A stretch of 39,376 nt of DNA from Candidatus Choladousia intestinigallinarum (GCA_018712605.1 DVGR01000276.1:1-39376); one strand, 5' to 3'; positions 7,077-15,685 are shown, numbered from the stretch's first letter. Made by a program: numbers and translations. Notes: generated by a model not told the origin, from the sequence alone.

Positions 7077-7115
7077 GAGCAAAGGCGCCAAGGGACAGGC
7101 GCTTTTGCTCTTTTT
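7077..7115 (+). terminator. Intrinsic terminator upstream of the class III aminotransferase
   Basis: GAGCAAAGGCGCC pairs with GGCGCTTTTGCTC across a short loop, followed by five T. It lies 28 bases before the aminotransferase ATG. It may end the pucR transcript or act as an attenuator for the operon behind it; the sequence alone does not decide. Confidence 0.75.
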
Positions 7116-7142
7116 ATGATTATATCAAGAGGAGTGAATATT

Positions 7143-8468
7143 ATGACGAGAGAAGAGGTAGTAAGAAAACATAAAACATACAATCTCCAGTCTTGGTCCG
7201 TTCAGGGGGGACTGAATCCCAAAGCTATAAAAGCGGCAGAGGGTATTTATCTCTATGATTATGACGGAACAAGATACAGCGATATGTCGGCTCAGTTGGT
7301 AAATATGAATCTGGGACATGGAAATAAAGAAATTGTGGAGGCGATCAAAGAGCAGGCCGATAAATTTTGCTATATGGCGCCCAGTTATGCGGTAGAGAGC
7401 AGGGGCGTCCTGGCGGAAATGATTGTGAACCTTATGCCGGACAATATAGGGAAAGTTTTTTTTACCAACGCCGGAGCGGATGCAAATGAAAACGCTATAA
7501 AGATAGCCAGGATGTATACGGGACGGCAGAAAGTGTTCAGCCGATACAGAAGTTACCATGGTTCCAGCTACGGGGCGGCGAATCTGACAGGAGAGCCAAG
7601 GCGGTTTCCCAGTGAACCAGGGATCCCTGGATTTGTTCATTTTTTTGATCCTTACGTATATCAGGAAAAAATCCGTTTCGCCAGTGAAGAAGAGGCAGCC
7701 GAATTTTATGTGGCAAAACTAAGAGAGCAGATTCTCTATGAGGGAGCAGACAATGTGGCGGCTATTGTGCTGGAGACAATTACTGGTTCCAACGGCGTGA
7801 TCATCCCGCCTAAAGGATATCTTCCGGGAGTCAGGAAGATCTGCGATGAGTTTGGTATCCTGCTGATCTGTGATGAAGTGATGGCAGGGTGGGGCAGAAC
7901 CGGAAAAATGTTTGCCTTTGAAAATTTCGGCATTAAGCCGGATCTTGTCACTTTTGCCAAAGGCGTTACCTGCGGATATGTGCAGTTAGGCGGTGTGGCA
8001 GTCAGTAAAAAGATTGCGGAATATTTTGACAAACATAAACTGATGTGCGGGCTTACCTACAGCGGCCATCCCTTAGCCTGTGCGGCAGGTGTGGCCTGTG
8101 TCAGCTACTACACAGAACATCATATCCTGGATCATGTATGTCAGGTTGGAAAGGTTCTGGGAGAAGAACTGGAAGAATGCAGAAAAGACTACAAGTGCGT
8201 GGGGGATGTGCGGTACATAGGATTGTTTTCCGCTATCGAACTGGTTAAAGACCAGGAGACAAGGGAGCCGCTGGTTTCCTATGGAGAGGATCCGGAGAAT
8301 CTGATGGGAAAGATCATTGGAATGCTGGCCGCCAGAGGCTTTATGACCTATTCCCACGAAAATATGATTATCATTGCCCCGCCCCTGATTATTACGGAAG
8401 AGCAGATCCGGGAGGAAATGGCAAAAGTAAAAGAGGTTCTGGAGATCGTCGATAAAGAATTTTTGTGA
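7143..8468 (+). CDS. Class III (omega-amino acid type) PLP-dependent aminotransferase
   Basis: A 441-residue aminotransferase of the class III / subgroup II family. Visible signatures are FTNAGADANENAIKIAR near residue 115, CDEVMAGWGRTGKMFAFE (the motif with the PLP-contacting Asp) near residue 240, and the Schiff-base lysine Lys273 in TFAKGVTCGY. The sequence resembles taurine-pyruvate and related omega-amino-acid transaminases, which move a terminal amino group to pyruvate or 2-oxoglutarate. No sulfoacetaldehyde-processing gene is nearby, so a taurine role is unsupported; the substrate is open. GAGGAG lies 8 bases before the ATG at 7143. It heads an operon with a kinase-like gene and the liv importer. 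Confidence 0.88.
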   Translation: MTREEVVRKHKTYNLQSWSVQGGLNPKAIKAAEGIYLYDYDGTRYSDMSAQLVNMNLGHGNKEIVEAIKEQADKFCYMAPSYAVESRGVLAEMIVNLMPDNIGKVFFTNAGADANENAIKIARMYTGRQKVFSRYRSYHGSSYGAANLTGEPRRFPSEPGIPGFVHFFDPYVYQEKIRFASEEEAAEFYVAKLREQILYEGADNVAAIVLETITGSNGVIIPPKGYLPGVRKICDEFGILLICDEVMAGWGRTGKMFAFENFGIKPDLVTFAKGVTCGYVQLGGVAVSKKIAEYFDKHKLMCGLTYSGHPLACAAGVACVSYYTEHHILDHVCQVGKVLGEELEECRKDYKCVGDVRYIGLFSAIELVKDQETREPLVSYGEDPENLMGKIIGMLAARGFMTYSHENMIIIAPPLIITEEQIREEMAKVKEVLEIVDKEFL

Positions 8469-8510
8469 TTGCTGAAAAAAGAAGAAAGAGAGGGAGGAGG
8501 GACAGAGCAA

Positions 8511-9152
8511 ATGGAGAGATTTGTCATAGCCATTACCAGAACCTGCGGAAGCGGAGCAACTTCCATCAGTGAGATTCTTGCGGATCAATACGGTATTGAT
8601 ATGTATGATCGGAAGCTGCTTTCGCTGGCCTCGGAAGAAAGCGGCATCAGTGAAGCTCTCTTCGCAAGCGTAGATGAGCATGTGAAAAACAGCCTCTTGT
8701 ACCGGGTTTCCAAAAAGGTATACACAGGAGAACTGATTCCGCCGGAAAGCGGAAATTTCACATCAGACGTGAACCTGTTTAATTACCAGGCAAAGGTATT
8801 GAAGGAGCTGGCAAACCGGGAATCATACATTTGCATTGGCCGTGCCTGCGATTATATTCTGAAGGATTTTCCCAATGTGCTGAAGGTATTCATCTACGCT
8901 CCTAAAGAATGCTGCGTGAAAAAAGAGGCCCGCAGGCAGGGGATTACAGAAAAAGAAGCAGAAAAATACATAAGCAAGACAGACAAATATCGCCGGGCCT
9001 ACTATAAATACCATACGGGAAGGGAGTGGGAGGACCCGTATAATTATGATTTGTGCCTGAACACAGAAGGCCTTACCTATGTTCAATGCGCCCGGCTCAT
9101 TGAGGTTCAGCTTGCAGAACGGTTTGGAGTGGAAATTCCCCAGGAAACATGA
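8511..9152 (+). CDS. Cytidylate kinase-like family protein
   Basis: A 213-residue P-loop protein of the cytidylate-kinase-like family (AAK6 type). It starts MERFVIAITRTCGSGATSIS, where GSGATS takes the place of the usual Walker A GSGG.. motif. A conserved block near residue 102 reads ESYICIGRACDYILKD, followed by VFIYAP and an arginine-rich lid-like stretch (KKEARRQGITEKEAEKYI). Most members have no assigned substrate and often sit in transporter or metabolic operons. The ATG at 8511 follows GGAGGAGGG by 9 bases; upstream TTG codons in frame are less likely. The 42-base gap to the aminotransferase and the 52-base gap to livJ support one operon. Confidence 0.85.
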   Translation: MERFVIAITRTCGSGATSISEILADQYGIDMYDRKLLSLASEESGISEALFASVDEHVKNSLLYRVSKKVYTGELIPPESGNFTSDVNLFNYQAKVLKELANRESYICIGRACDYILKDFPNVLKVFIYAPKECCVKKEARRQGITEKEAEKYISKTDKYRRAYYKYHTGREWEDPYNYDLCLNTEGLTYVQCARLIEVQLAERFGVEIPQET

Positions 9153-9204
9153 CAGCTTAGACAGGGTCATTTTTAATATCAATCAAATACGAGGAGGAAT
9201 GATT

Positions 9205-10347
9205 ATGAAAAAGACAATGATGAATGCAGCGTTGGCGGCCATGCTGGCAGCTTTGACAGTGAGCCAGGGTGTTATGGCCCAGGAGGATGACGGAGTTATT
9301 AAGATTGGCGTAGTGGCGCCCATGACAGGAGGCCTGGCTGTGCTGGGAGAAGGTTCTCAGCATTCCGTGGATATGGCGGCGGAAGAGATCAACGAACTAG
9401 GGGGGTATCAGATTGAGATTCTCAACAGCGGGAATCTTGCGGATGACGCATCGGATCCCACTCAGGCCATAAACGCCTACAATTCTCTTCTGGCGGAGGA
9501 TCCGGATGTGATTGTGGGAACGTACAATTCTTCCTGCTCCATTCCTATGGCGGAGCTTTCACAGGAAGGCAGTATGGTAATGCTTTCTCCGGGATCCACA
9601 AATGTGGAAGTGACAGAAGTGGGGGATTACATCTTCCGTACCTGTTTTATTGATCCATATCAGGGAGAGATGGCGGCACAGTTCGCCCAGTCTGAAGGGT
9701 ATACTTCCGCAGCCGTAATTTATGCGAACGACGATGATTATTCCAACGGCCTGTATGAGGCTTTCGAGGAAGCTGCGGCGGACTGCGGCATTGAGATCCT
9801 CTACGTGGGAGAATGTACTACGAAGGATACAGATTTTACGGCACAGGTTTCCCAGGCGGTGGCTTCAGGAGCTGAGATGCTTTTCTATCCCTGTTTCCTG
9901 GACACGGTACCCCTTCTTGTGCAGCAGGCAAGAGACGCTGGTTTTGCAGGAGCCATTGTGGGAGGAGACGCATGGGATGGCTGCGAGACTGCGGGACTTG
10001 AGACCGCTTTTGAAAATACGTTTTATACAAACCACTTCTCCTACGAGGACACTTCGGATGCAGTGCAGAATTACGTAACAAAGTTTACGGAGAACTACGG
10101 AAGCGACTCCCTTACAGCCTGTGCAGCTTTGTATTATGACTCTATCTATATGGTAGCGGCTGCGGCGGAAGCAGGAGGCGGAACAGACACGGAATCCATT
10201 AAGACAGGTATGACGAACCTGGAATTCTCCGGAGTTACAGGAACCTTTACCCTGAACGACACGGGAGATCCAATCAAACCAGTAGTGGTAAATACATTTG
10301 TAGACGGCGCATGCACTTGGTATACAACATTGGAGCCGGCAGAATAA
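9205..10347 (+). CDS. livJ: Branched-chain amino acid-type ABC transporter, substrate-binding protein
   Basis: A 380-residue periplasmic-binding-protein type I. After a signal peptide (about residues 1-25) it begins IKIGVVAPMTGGLAVLGEG, the hallmark start of LivJ-type proteins, and continues with DPDVIVGTYNSS and VIYANDDDYSNG. The signal peptide ends VMA-QE and has no lipobox cysteine, unlike most binding proteins of Gram-positive cells, which are lipoproteins. GGAGG lies 7 bases before the ATG at 9205. The ligand is probably an amino acid or similar compound; the neighbourhood of D-glutamate and omega-amino acid enzymes makes those candidates, without direct proof. Confidence 0.92.
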   Translation: MKKTMMNAALAAMLAALTVSQGVMAQEDDGVIKIGVVAPMTGGLAVLGEGSQHSVDMAAEEINELGGYQIEILNSGNLADDASDPTQAINAYNSLLAEDPDVIVGTYNSSCSIPMAELSQEGSMVMLSPGSTNVEVTEVGDYIFRTCFIDPYQGEMAAQFAQSEGYTSAAVIYANDDDYSNGLYEAFEEAAADCGIEILYVGECTTKDTDFTAQVSQAVASGAEMLFYPCFLDTVPLLVQQARDAGFAGAIVGGDAWDGCETAGLETAFENTFYTNHFSYEDTSDAVQNYVTKFTENYGSDSLTACAALYYDSIYMVAAAAEAGGGTDTESIKTGMTNLEFSGVTGTFTLNDTGDPIKPVVVNTFVDGACTWYTTLEPAE

Positions 10348-10371
10348 TCTGCATAGCGAAATGGAGTATCC

Positions 10372-10401
10372 ACTGCCCCGGCAGGGACGGGCCGGGGCAG
10401 T
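10372..10401 (+). terminator. Strong stem-loop between livJ and livH
   Basis: ACTGCCCCGGC and GCCGGGGCAGT form an 11 bp GC-rich stem followed by only a weak T-run (TTCTGTT). Such structures after a binding-protein gene usually reduce read-through and protect the upstream mRNA, giving more binding protein than permease. Confidence 0.7.
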
Positions 10402-10477
10402 TCTGTTATGAGGGGAGAGAATCTTACCCTTCAGCGGGGGTGATATGAAAAGACATCGATGATAGGAGGATGAGAGC

Positions 10478-11371
10478 GTGGCATTATCACTATTTTTACA
10501 GAGTCTGGTAAACGGACTGAATCAGGGAGCTATTTATGCCTTGATTGCTCTGGGGTATACCATGGTTTACGGGATCATCCGTATGATCAATTTTGCCCAC
10601 GGTGATTTTATTATGGTAGGCAGTTATACACTCTTCTATACGGTTCCTCTGATGATAGCGGCGGGAATGCCGGCTTGGCTTGCCGTGTTTGCGGCAATCG
10701 CAGTCTGTGTGGCAGTGGGCGTCATCGTAGAGACAGTGGCTTATAAGCCGGTGCGGCAGGCGGGAAGTATGTCTGCTCTGATTACGGCTTTGGCAATGAG
10801 TGTGTTTTTGGAAAATCTTGCGATGGTGCTTTTTGGCGCAAGTCCTAAGTCCGTATCTGCGATTTTTACTCTGCCAACGTTTCAATTTTTGGGGGCGACC
10901 CTCCAGATCAAGTATCTGCTGACTCTGGGGATCGGGCTGGCCATGATGGCAGGACTTCAGATATTCGTAAAAAAGACCAGGCTGGGGAAGGCTATGAGAG
11001 CTGTACCCCAGGACAAGGAAGCCTCTGTGCTGGTAGGCATTAATGTAAACCGGATTATCACAATCACTTTTGCCATCGGATCAGGACTTGCGGCGGTGGC
11101 GGCCCTGATGTATTGCTCCACATATCCCAGATGTACGATGGATATGGGCTCCATGATGGGGCTGAAAGCATTTATCGCCGCTGTCCTTGGAGGAATCGGC
11201 ATCATCCCGGGAGCGATGCTGGGAGGGCTTCTGGTAGGACTGATTGAAATTTTTGTAAAGGTATATATCGCTCCCGGCTGGTATGAGGCCATTACTTATG
11301 GGATCCTGATCGTGGTGCTGCTGGTAAAGCCGGCGGGAATCCTGGGAAAAAATGTCGGGGAGAAAGTATAA
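10478..11371 (+). CDS. livH: Branched-chain-type ABC transporter permease (LivH)
   Basis: A 297-residue inner-membrane permease. LVNGLNQGAIYALIALGYTM near residue 9 followed by GIIRMINFAHGDFIMVGSY is the LivH signature, and the remainder is a run of about eight hydrophobic segments ending ILIVVLLVKPAGILGK. The start is GTG, chosen because AGGAGG lies 8 bases upstream and the family starts here. It pairs with LivM to form the channel; LivG and LivF supply ATP hydrolysis. The livM start follows 12 bases after the stop. Confidence 0.95.
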   Translation: MALSLFLQSLVNGLNQGAIYALIALGYTMVYGIIRMINFAHGDFIMVGSYTLFYTVPLMIAAGMPAWLAVFAAIAVCVAVGVIVETVAYKPVRQAGSMSALITALAMSVFLENLAMVLFGASPKSVSAIFTLPTFQFLGATLQIKYLLTLGIGLAMMAGLQIFVKKTRLGKAMRAVPQDKEASVLVGINVNRIITITFAIGSGLAAVAALMYCSTYPRCTMDMGSMMGLKAFIAAVLGGIGIIPGAMLGGLLVGLIEIFVKVYIAPGWYEAITYGILIVVLLVKPAGILGKNVGEKV

Positions 11372-11383
11372 GGAGGGACATCG

Positions 11384-12397
11384 ATGCCCAAAGAAAGAAA
11401 AAAGTCTTATGTAATAAATTTTATAGGTGTACTGATTGTATTTCTTCTGCTGATGGCTTTATTTGAGTCTAATATGCTGGGAAGCAGAACCAATTATATT
11501 AAGGGGATCTGTACTACAGCCTGCTACACGATTATCATGGTGGCGTCTCTGAATCTTCTTACGGGATTTATGGGGGAGTTCTCCCTGGGGCACGCAGGGT
11601 TCATGTCCGTGGGAGCGTATGCTTCCGCCATCGTAACAGGATTCCTTGACAATACCGGCCTTCCCGCTTTTGTACTCTTTTTGTTGGCCCTGGCGGCAGG
11701 AGGACTTGCGGCGGCAGCCGCCGGCGTGGCCGTAGGAATTCCGGCCCTCAGGCTCAGGGGAGATTATCTTTGTATCGTGACGGTGGCTTTTGCTGAGATT
11801 ATCCGGGTGGCTTTCTGTAATTTTGAGATTACAGGAGGAGGACGAACGTTGAGCGGCATCACCTCTCTGTCTAATTTTTATTGGGTATTCTGGGCCATGG
11901 TCATCTGCGTGTGTCTGATGTATATGTTTGTCCGTTCCCGCTTTGGCAGAGTGGTAACGGCTATCCGGGAAGACTACATAGCTGCTTCCGCCAGTGGGAT
12001 CAATGTAACTTTTTACAAGGTTTTGACGTTTACCGTTTCGGCTTTTTTCGCAGGAATTGCAGGGGCCATTTATGCGCATTATATGACAGCCTTGATTCCT
12101 ACGAATTTTGACTTTATGTATTCTGCTGAATTTCTCACAGAAGTTATCATAGGCGGAACAGGATCTCTCACAGGTTCTATTATCGGGGCAGCTTTCCTTT
12201 CCGCTTTGCCGGAGGTGATGCGTCAGTTTGCTACCTACCGGATGCTCATGTACTCTGTAGTGCTGGTTCTTGTAATGATTTTCAAACCCGGCGGAATCTT
12301 TGGGACCTGGGAATTTTCTTTAACCAGGCTGTTAGGCAGGCTGACGGGAAAAAAGCAGAGGAAAAATGCGGTGTCAGGAGGTGCGGTCCATGAGTAA
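11384..12397 (+). CDS. livM: Branched-chain-type ABC transporter permease (LivM)
   Basis: A 337-residue polytopic permease with the LivM signatures LNLLTGFMGEFSLGHAGFMS near residue 57 and LRLRGDYLCIVTVAFAEIIR near residue 123, and a late EFLTEVIIGGTGSLTGSIIG block. AAGGAGGG precedes the ATG by about 6 bases. It ends with a basic tail and overlaps livG by 8 bases. It forms the second half of the membrane channel of the liv importer. Confidence 0.95.
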   Translation: MPKERKKSYVINFIGVLIVFLLLMALFESNMLGSRTNYIKGICTTACYTIIMVASLNLLTGFMGEFSLGHAGFMSVGAYASAIVTGFLDNTGLPAFVLFLLALAAGGLAAAAAGVAVGIPALRLRGDYLCIVTVAFAEIIRVAFCNFEITGGGRTLSGITSLSNFYWVFWAMVICVCLMYMFVRSRFGRVVTAIREDYIAASASGINVTFYKVLTFTVSAFFAGIAGAIYAHYMTALIPTNFDFMYSAEFLTEVIIGGTGSLTGSIIGAAFLSALPEVMRQFATYRMLMYSVVLVLVMIFKPGGIFGTWEFSLTRLLGRLTGKKQRKNAVSGGAVHE

Positions 12398-13193
12398 TGA
12401 AAAGAAGAAGGAGGTTCCTGTACTCCAGGCTAAAAGTTTGGGAATACAGTTTGGAGGCCTTCGGGCTGTGCAGGATTTTAATATAGAAATCGGCCAGAGC
12501 GAGCTGGTAGGTCTTATTGGGCCAAACGGTGCCGGAAAAACCACCGTATTTAATATGCTGACAGGGGTATACCATCCTACGGAGGGAAGCTTTTATTTAA
12601 ACGGGGTAAAGATGAATGGGAAAAAAGCGCATCAGGTGGCGCAGGCGGGAATCGCCAGAACCTTTCAGAATATCCGTTTGTTTAAAAAGCTTACGGTAGA
12701 AGAAAACGTAAAAACAGCCATGAACATGCACATGAGCTATAGTCTTGCCTCAGCGCTGTTCAGAGGAAAGCAGTATTGGGAACAGGAAAAAGAAGTTCAC
12801 GAAAAGGCCTTGGAGCTTTTGGATGTCGTGCGCCTCAGGGACAAGGCTGACACAGCTGCGCAGAACCTGCCGTATGGACAGCAGCGGCGTTTGGAGATTG
12901 CGAGAGCTTTGGCGACAGGAATGAAGCTGCTTCTTTTAGATGAACCGGCAGCGGGAATGAATCCCACGGAGACAGCGGAGCTTCTGGAAATTATCAATCT
13001 GATCCGGGATAAATTTAAGATATCGGTTCTTCTGATCGAGCATGATATGAGCCTTGTTATGAAAATATGCCAGAGAATTCAGGTGATTGATTACGGAGTT
13101 ACGATTGCTTCCGGTACCCCGGAGGAAATTGCAGATAATCCCCGTGTGATCGAAGCTTATCTGGGAAAAGACGAGGAGGAAGCCGTATGCTGA
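12390..13193 (+). CDS. livG: Branched-chain-type ABC transporter ATP-binding protein (LivG)
   Basis: A 267-residue ATPase. Walker A is GPNGAGKTT near residue 43, the signature region is LPYGQQRRLEIARAL near residue 160, and Walker B is LLLLDEPAAGMNP near residue 181; all catalytic motifs are intact. I chose the ATG at 12390 because AGGAGG lies 8 bases upstream. The frame open from 12366 is an upstream extension inside livM. It overlaps livM (8 bases) and livF (7 bases), indicating translational coupling. Confidence 0.95.
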   Translation: MSNEKKKEVPVLQAKSLGIQFGGLRAVQDFNIEIGQSELVGLIGPNGAGKTTVFNMLTGVYHPTEGSFYLNGVKMNGKKAHQVAQAGIARTFQNIRLFKKLTVEENVKTAMNMHMSYSLASALFRGKQYWEQEKEVHEKALELLDVVRLRDKADTAAQNLPYGQQRRLEIARALATGMKLLLLDEPAAGMNPTETAELLEIINLIRDKFKISVLLIEHDMSLVMKICQRIQVIDYGVTIASGTPEEIADNPRVIEAYLGKDEEEAVC

Positions 13194-13891
13194 AAATATC
13201 TAATCTAAATGTGTCCTACGGCGCGATCCATGCCATTCATGACGTGTGCATGGAAGTGGGCGATGGGGAGATCGTCTCTCTGATCGGCGCCAATGGGGCC
13301 GGAAAAACCACGATTCTTCACAGCATTACAGGTCTGAAGAAAGCCGACTCAGGGACGATTGAATACAATGGTCACGATTTGATTAAGACGGAACCAAGTA
13401 AAATCGTGACCCTGGGAATGGCGCATGTGCCGGAGGGAAGACATGTATTTCCTACCATGACTGTGGAAGAAAATCTGGAAATGGGGGCCTATATAACCGC
13501 CGATAAAGATAAAATCAAGAAAACGGCGGAGAGTGTCTTTGAGAGATTTCCAAGACTGAAAGAGAGAAAGAAACAGCTTGCAGGAACGCTTTCAGGGGGA
13601 GAGCAGCAGATGCTGGCAGTTGGGAGAGCCCTTATGAGCAGCCCCAGCATACTGCTGATGGATGAACCTTCTATGGGACTTTCACCTCTGCTGATCCGGG
13701 AGATTTTCAGCATTATAAAGTCGGTGCATGAACAGGGAATCACAGTACTTCTGGTGGAACAGAACGCAAAGATGGCTCTGTCCATCGCAGACAGGGCTTA
13801 TGTGCTGGAAACCGGAAGAATCAGTATGACAGGAACTGGAAAAGAACTGCTGAATAATGAGAATGTAAAGAAAGCATATCTGGGAGCTTAG
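13187..13891 (+). CDS. livF: Branched-chain-type ABC transporter ATP-binding protein (LivF)
   Basis: A 234-residue ATPase with Walker A GANGAGKTT near residue 35, signature LSGGEQQMLAVGRAL near residue 136, and Walker B ILLMDEPSMGLSP near residue 155. GAGGAGG precedes the ATG, which lies inside the end of livG. It is the last gene of the aminotransferase-liv operon; a terminator hairpin follows immediately. Confidence 0.95.
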   Translation: MLKISNLNVSYGAIHAIHDVCMEVGDGEIVSLIGANGAGKTTILHSITGLKKADSGTIEYNGHDLIKTEPSKIVTLGMAHVPEGRHVFPTMTVEENLEMGAYITADKDKIKKTAESVFERFPRLKERKKQLAGTLSGGEQQMLAVGRALMSSPSILLMDEPSMGLSPLLIREIFSIIKSVHEQGITVLLVEQNAKMALSIADRAYVLETGRISMTGTGKELLNNENVKKAYLGA

Positions 13892-13920
13892 CCTGTGAAG
13901 GCCAGGCTCCTTTTGTTGTT
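13890..13920 (+). terminator. Terminator of the liv operon
   Basis: AGCCTG and CAGGCT (13890-13895 and 13903-13908) form a short stem overlapping the livF stop, followed by the T-rich run TTTTGTTGTT. Confidence 0.65.
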
Positions 13921-13947
13921 GCCCTTAAGATAGGAATAAGATATAAT
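13919..13947 (+). promoter_or_regulatory. Promoter of the lyxose isomerase - epimerase pair
   Basis: TTGCCC (13919-13924), 17 bases, perfect TATAAT (13942-13947), 44 bases before the isomerase ATG. The -35 overlaps the T-run of the liv terminator. Confidence 0.65.
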
Positions 13948-13990
13948 AGGCATTGGAAATATGACATCATGGAAAACGGAGGGTTTTATT

Positions 13991-14674
13991 ATGAAGCGTT
14001 CAGAGATCAATGCCTGTATCAGGTATATGGAAAATCTGATCAAATCACATGGTTTTGAACTGCCGCCATTCTGCGGCTGGACACCCCAGGAGTGGGAGAC
14101 CAAGGGGCATGAGTACGATGAGATCCGTGACAATATGCTGGGCTGGGATATCACGGACTATGGAAAGGGAGACTGGGAGAAGCTGGGCTTCGCCCTGGTG
14201 ACCATCCGCAATGGAAACCAGCATAATCCCAAGTATAAGAAAGTGTATGCGGAGAAGCTGCTGATGCTGAAGGAAGGCCAGCATTCCCCTATGCATTTTC
14301 ATTGGATGAAGAGTGAGGATATCATCAACCGGGGCGGCGGCGTTCTGGTTATCCATGTTTACAATGACGATGGACAGGGCGGCCTGGATAATACGGATGT
14401 TCTGGTAAATTCAGACGGACGGTCTTACTATGTGCCGGCAGGTACAGGCGTGGAGTTAAAGCCCGGTGAGAGCATCACAATCTGGCCTCACCAGTATCAT
14501 GACTTTGACGTCAAAGAGGGCACGGGAGACGTGCTGATCGGGGAAGTATCCATGTGCAACGATGACAACACAGACAACCGTTTCTACGAAGAGATGGGGC
14601 GTTTCCCGGCTGTGGAGGAGGACGAGCCGCCTTACCGGCTTCTGTGCAATGAATATCCCCCTGCAAAAGACTGA
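13991..14674 (+). CDS. D-lyxose ketol-isomerase (cupin)
   Basis: A 227-residue cupin enzyme of the D-lyxose isomerase family, which interconverts D-lyxose with D-xylulose and also acts on D-mannose / D-fructose. Metal-binding residues are visible in HSPMHFHWMKSEDI (near residue 97, two His and a Glu) and in IWPHQYHDF (near residue 166). Length is typical. GGAGGG sits 7 bases before the ATG at 13991. It is co-transcribed with an aldose-epimerase-like gene 15 bases downstream, which fits use of a reducing sugar. Confidence 0.9.
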   Translation: MKRSEINACIRYMENLIKSHGFELPPFCGWTPQEWETKGHEYDEIRDNMLGWDITDYGKGDWEKLGFALVTIRNGNQHNPKYKKVYAEKLLMLKEGQHSPMHFHWMKSEDIINRGGGVLVIHVYNDDGQGGLDNTDVLVNSDGRSYYVPAGTGVELKPGESITIWPHQYHDFDVKEGTGDVLIGEVSMCNDDNTDNRFYEEMGRFPAVEEDEPPYRLLCNEYPPAKD

Positions 14675-14689
14675 GAAGGGAGAAGGATG

Positions 14690-15565
14690 ATGGAATATAC
14701 GATCCAGAATCAGGAGCTTTCAGTTACAGTCAGCGATTTTGGGGCAGAGCTGCGCTCCATACGCAGCAAGGACGGGACAGAATACCTCTGGCAGGGTGAT
14801 CCAACGTTCTGGAAGGATCGGGCCCCCAACATATTCCCTTACGTGGCACGTTTGACAGAAGGAAAGTATTCTCTGAAAGGCCGGGAATACCAGATGAAAA
14901 TCCATGGATTTGTAAAATACACGGTTCTGGAGGCCCAAAAGAAGAGCGAAGATGTCCTGACCTTTGTGCTTAAAGCAGATGAGGAGACCAGGAGACAGTA
15001 TCCCTGGGATTTTATCTACAGGATTACATATCGGCTTCAGGGGGCAGTGCTGGAGGTGGAAAATCAGGTGGAGAATCTGGGAGATGAGAGAATGTATTTT
15101 GGTATCGGAGGCCACCCCGGATTTAACGTTCCCCTGGAAGAGGGACTGGCCTTTGAGGATTATCAGTTGAAATTCTCCGCACCCTGCCGTCCCTGGCGGG
15201 TGGGCTTTACACCGGACTGTTTCCTGAACGGGCAGGATCAGGAATATGTCCTGCAGGAGGGGCAGAGGATTCCCCTGCAGCACGGATTGTTTGACCAGGA
15301 TGCGGTAGTGCTTAAGCATGCGGACCGGGAGGTGACGCTGTACTCCGAAAAAGGCAGCAGAGGGATTACTGTAACGTATCCTGATTTTCCTTACATCGGA
15401 TTCTGGCACAAACCGCAGAGCCAGGCGCCCTATGTGTGCATTGAGCCCTGGAGCTCTCTTCCCTCCCGGAAGGGGATTTGTGAAGATTTCTCACAGCAGT
15501 CGGATTTGATTTCACTGGAGGGCCATGGGAGCTGGAAGACCTGCTGGAGAATTCAGATATTCTGA
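14690..15565 (+). CDS. Aldose 1-epimerase family protein (LacX-like)
   Basis: A 291-residue galactose-mutarotase-like protein of the LacX/YihR-type branch. It starts EYTIQNQELSVTVSDFGAEL and contains YLWQGDPTFWKDRAPNIFPY, IGGHPGFNVP and VCIEPW, typical of this branch. Two adjacent ATG codons exist (14687 and 14690); I prefer the second because GGGAG then lies 7 bases away. It probably supplies the anomer used by the adjacent D-lyxose isomerase. Specific sugar unproven. Confidence 0.88.
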   Translation: MEYTIQNQELSVTVSDFGAELRSIRSKDGTEYLWQGDPTFWKDRAPNIFPYVARLTEGKYSLKGREYQMKIHGFVKYTVLEAQKKSEDVLTFVLKADEETRRQYPWDFIYRITYRLQGAVLEVENQVENLGDERMYFGIGGHPGFNVPLEEGLAFEDYQLKFSAPCRPWRVGFTPDCFLNGQDQEYVLQEGQRIPLQHGLFDQDAVVLKHADREVTLYSEKGSRGITVTYPDFPYIGFWHKPQSQAPYVCIEPWSSLPSRKGICEDFSQQSDLISLEGHGSWKTCWRIQIF

Positions 15566-15596
15566 ACAGGAGCGGAAAGAGTCTAAATAAATTTTT

Positions 15597-15636
15597 ACCG
15601 CAGCGAAGAGCAATCTCTGCTGCGGTTTTTTCTTTT
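15597..15636 (+). terminator. Terminator after the epimerase gene
   Basis: ACCGCAGC pairs with GCTGCGGT, followed by TTTTTTC and more T. A textbook intrinsic terminator. Confidence 0.9.
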
Positions 15637-15654
15637 TTCAATGGCAAAAAGCTC

Positions 15655-15685
15655 TTGACTTGGAGTTGGCTTCAGGGCTTACAAT
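15655..15685 (+). promoter_or_regulatory. MerR-type promoter with 19 bp spacer and operator half-site
   Basis: TTGACT (15655-15660) and TACAAT (15680-15685) are 19 bases apart, the long spacing typical of MerR-controlled promoters. The spacer starts CTTGGAG, one half of the CTTGGAG...CTCCAAG dyad seen for NmlR/AdhR-type regulators; the other half (CTTCAGG) is degenerate. A roughly 110-base leader follows, with an ATGCGCC / GGCGCACAT hairpin at 15745-15780. Confidence 0.7.
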
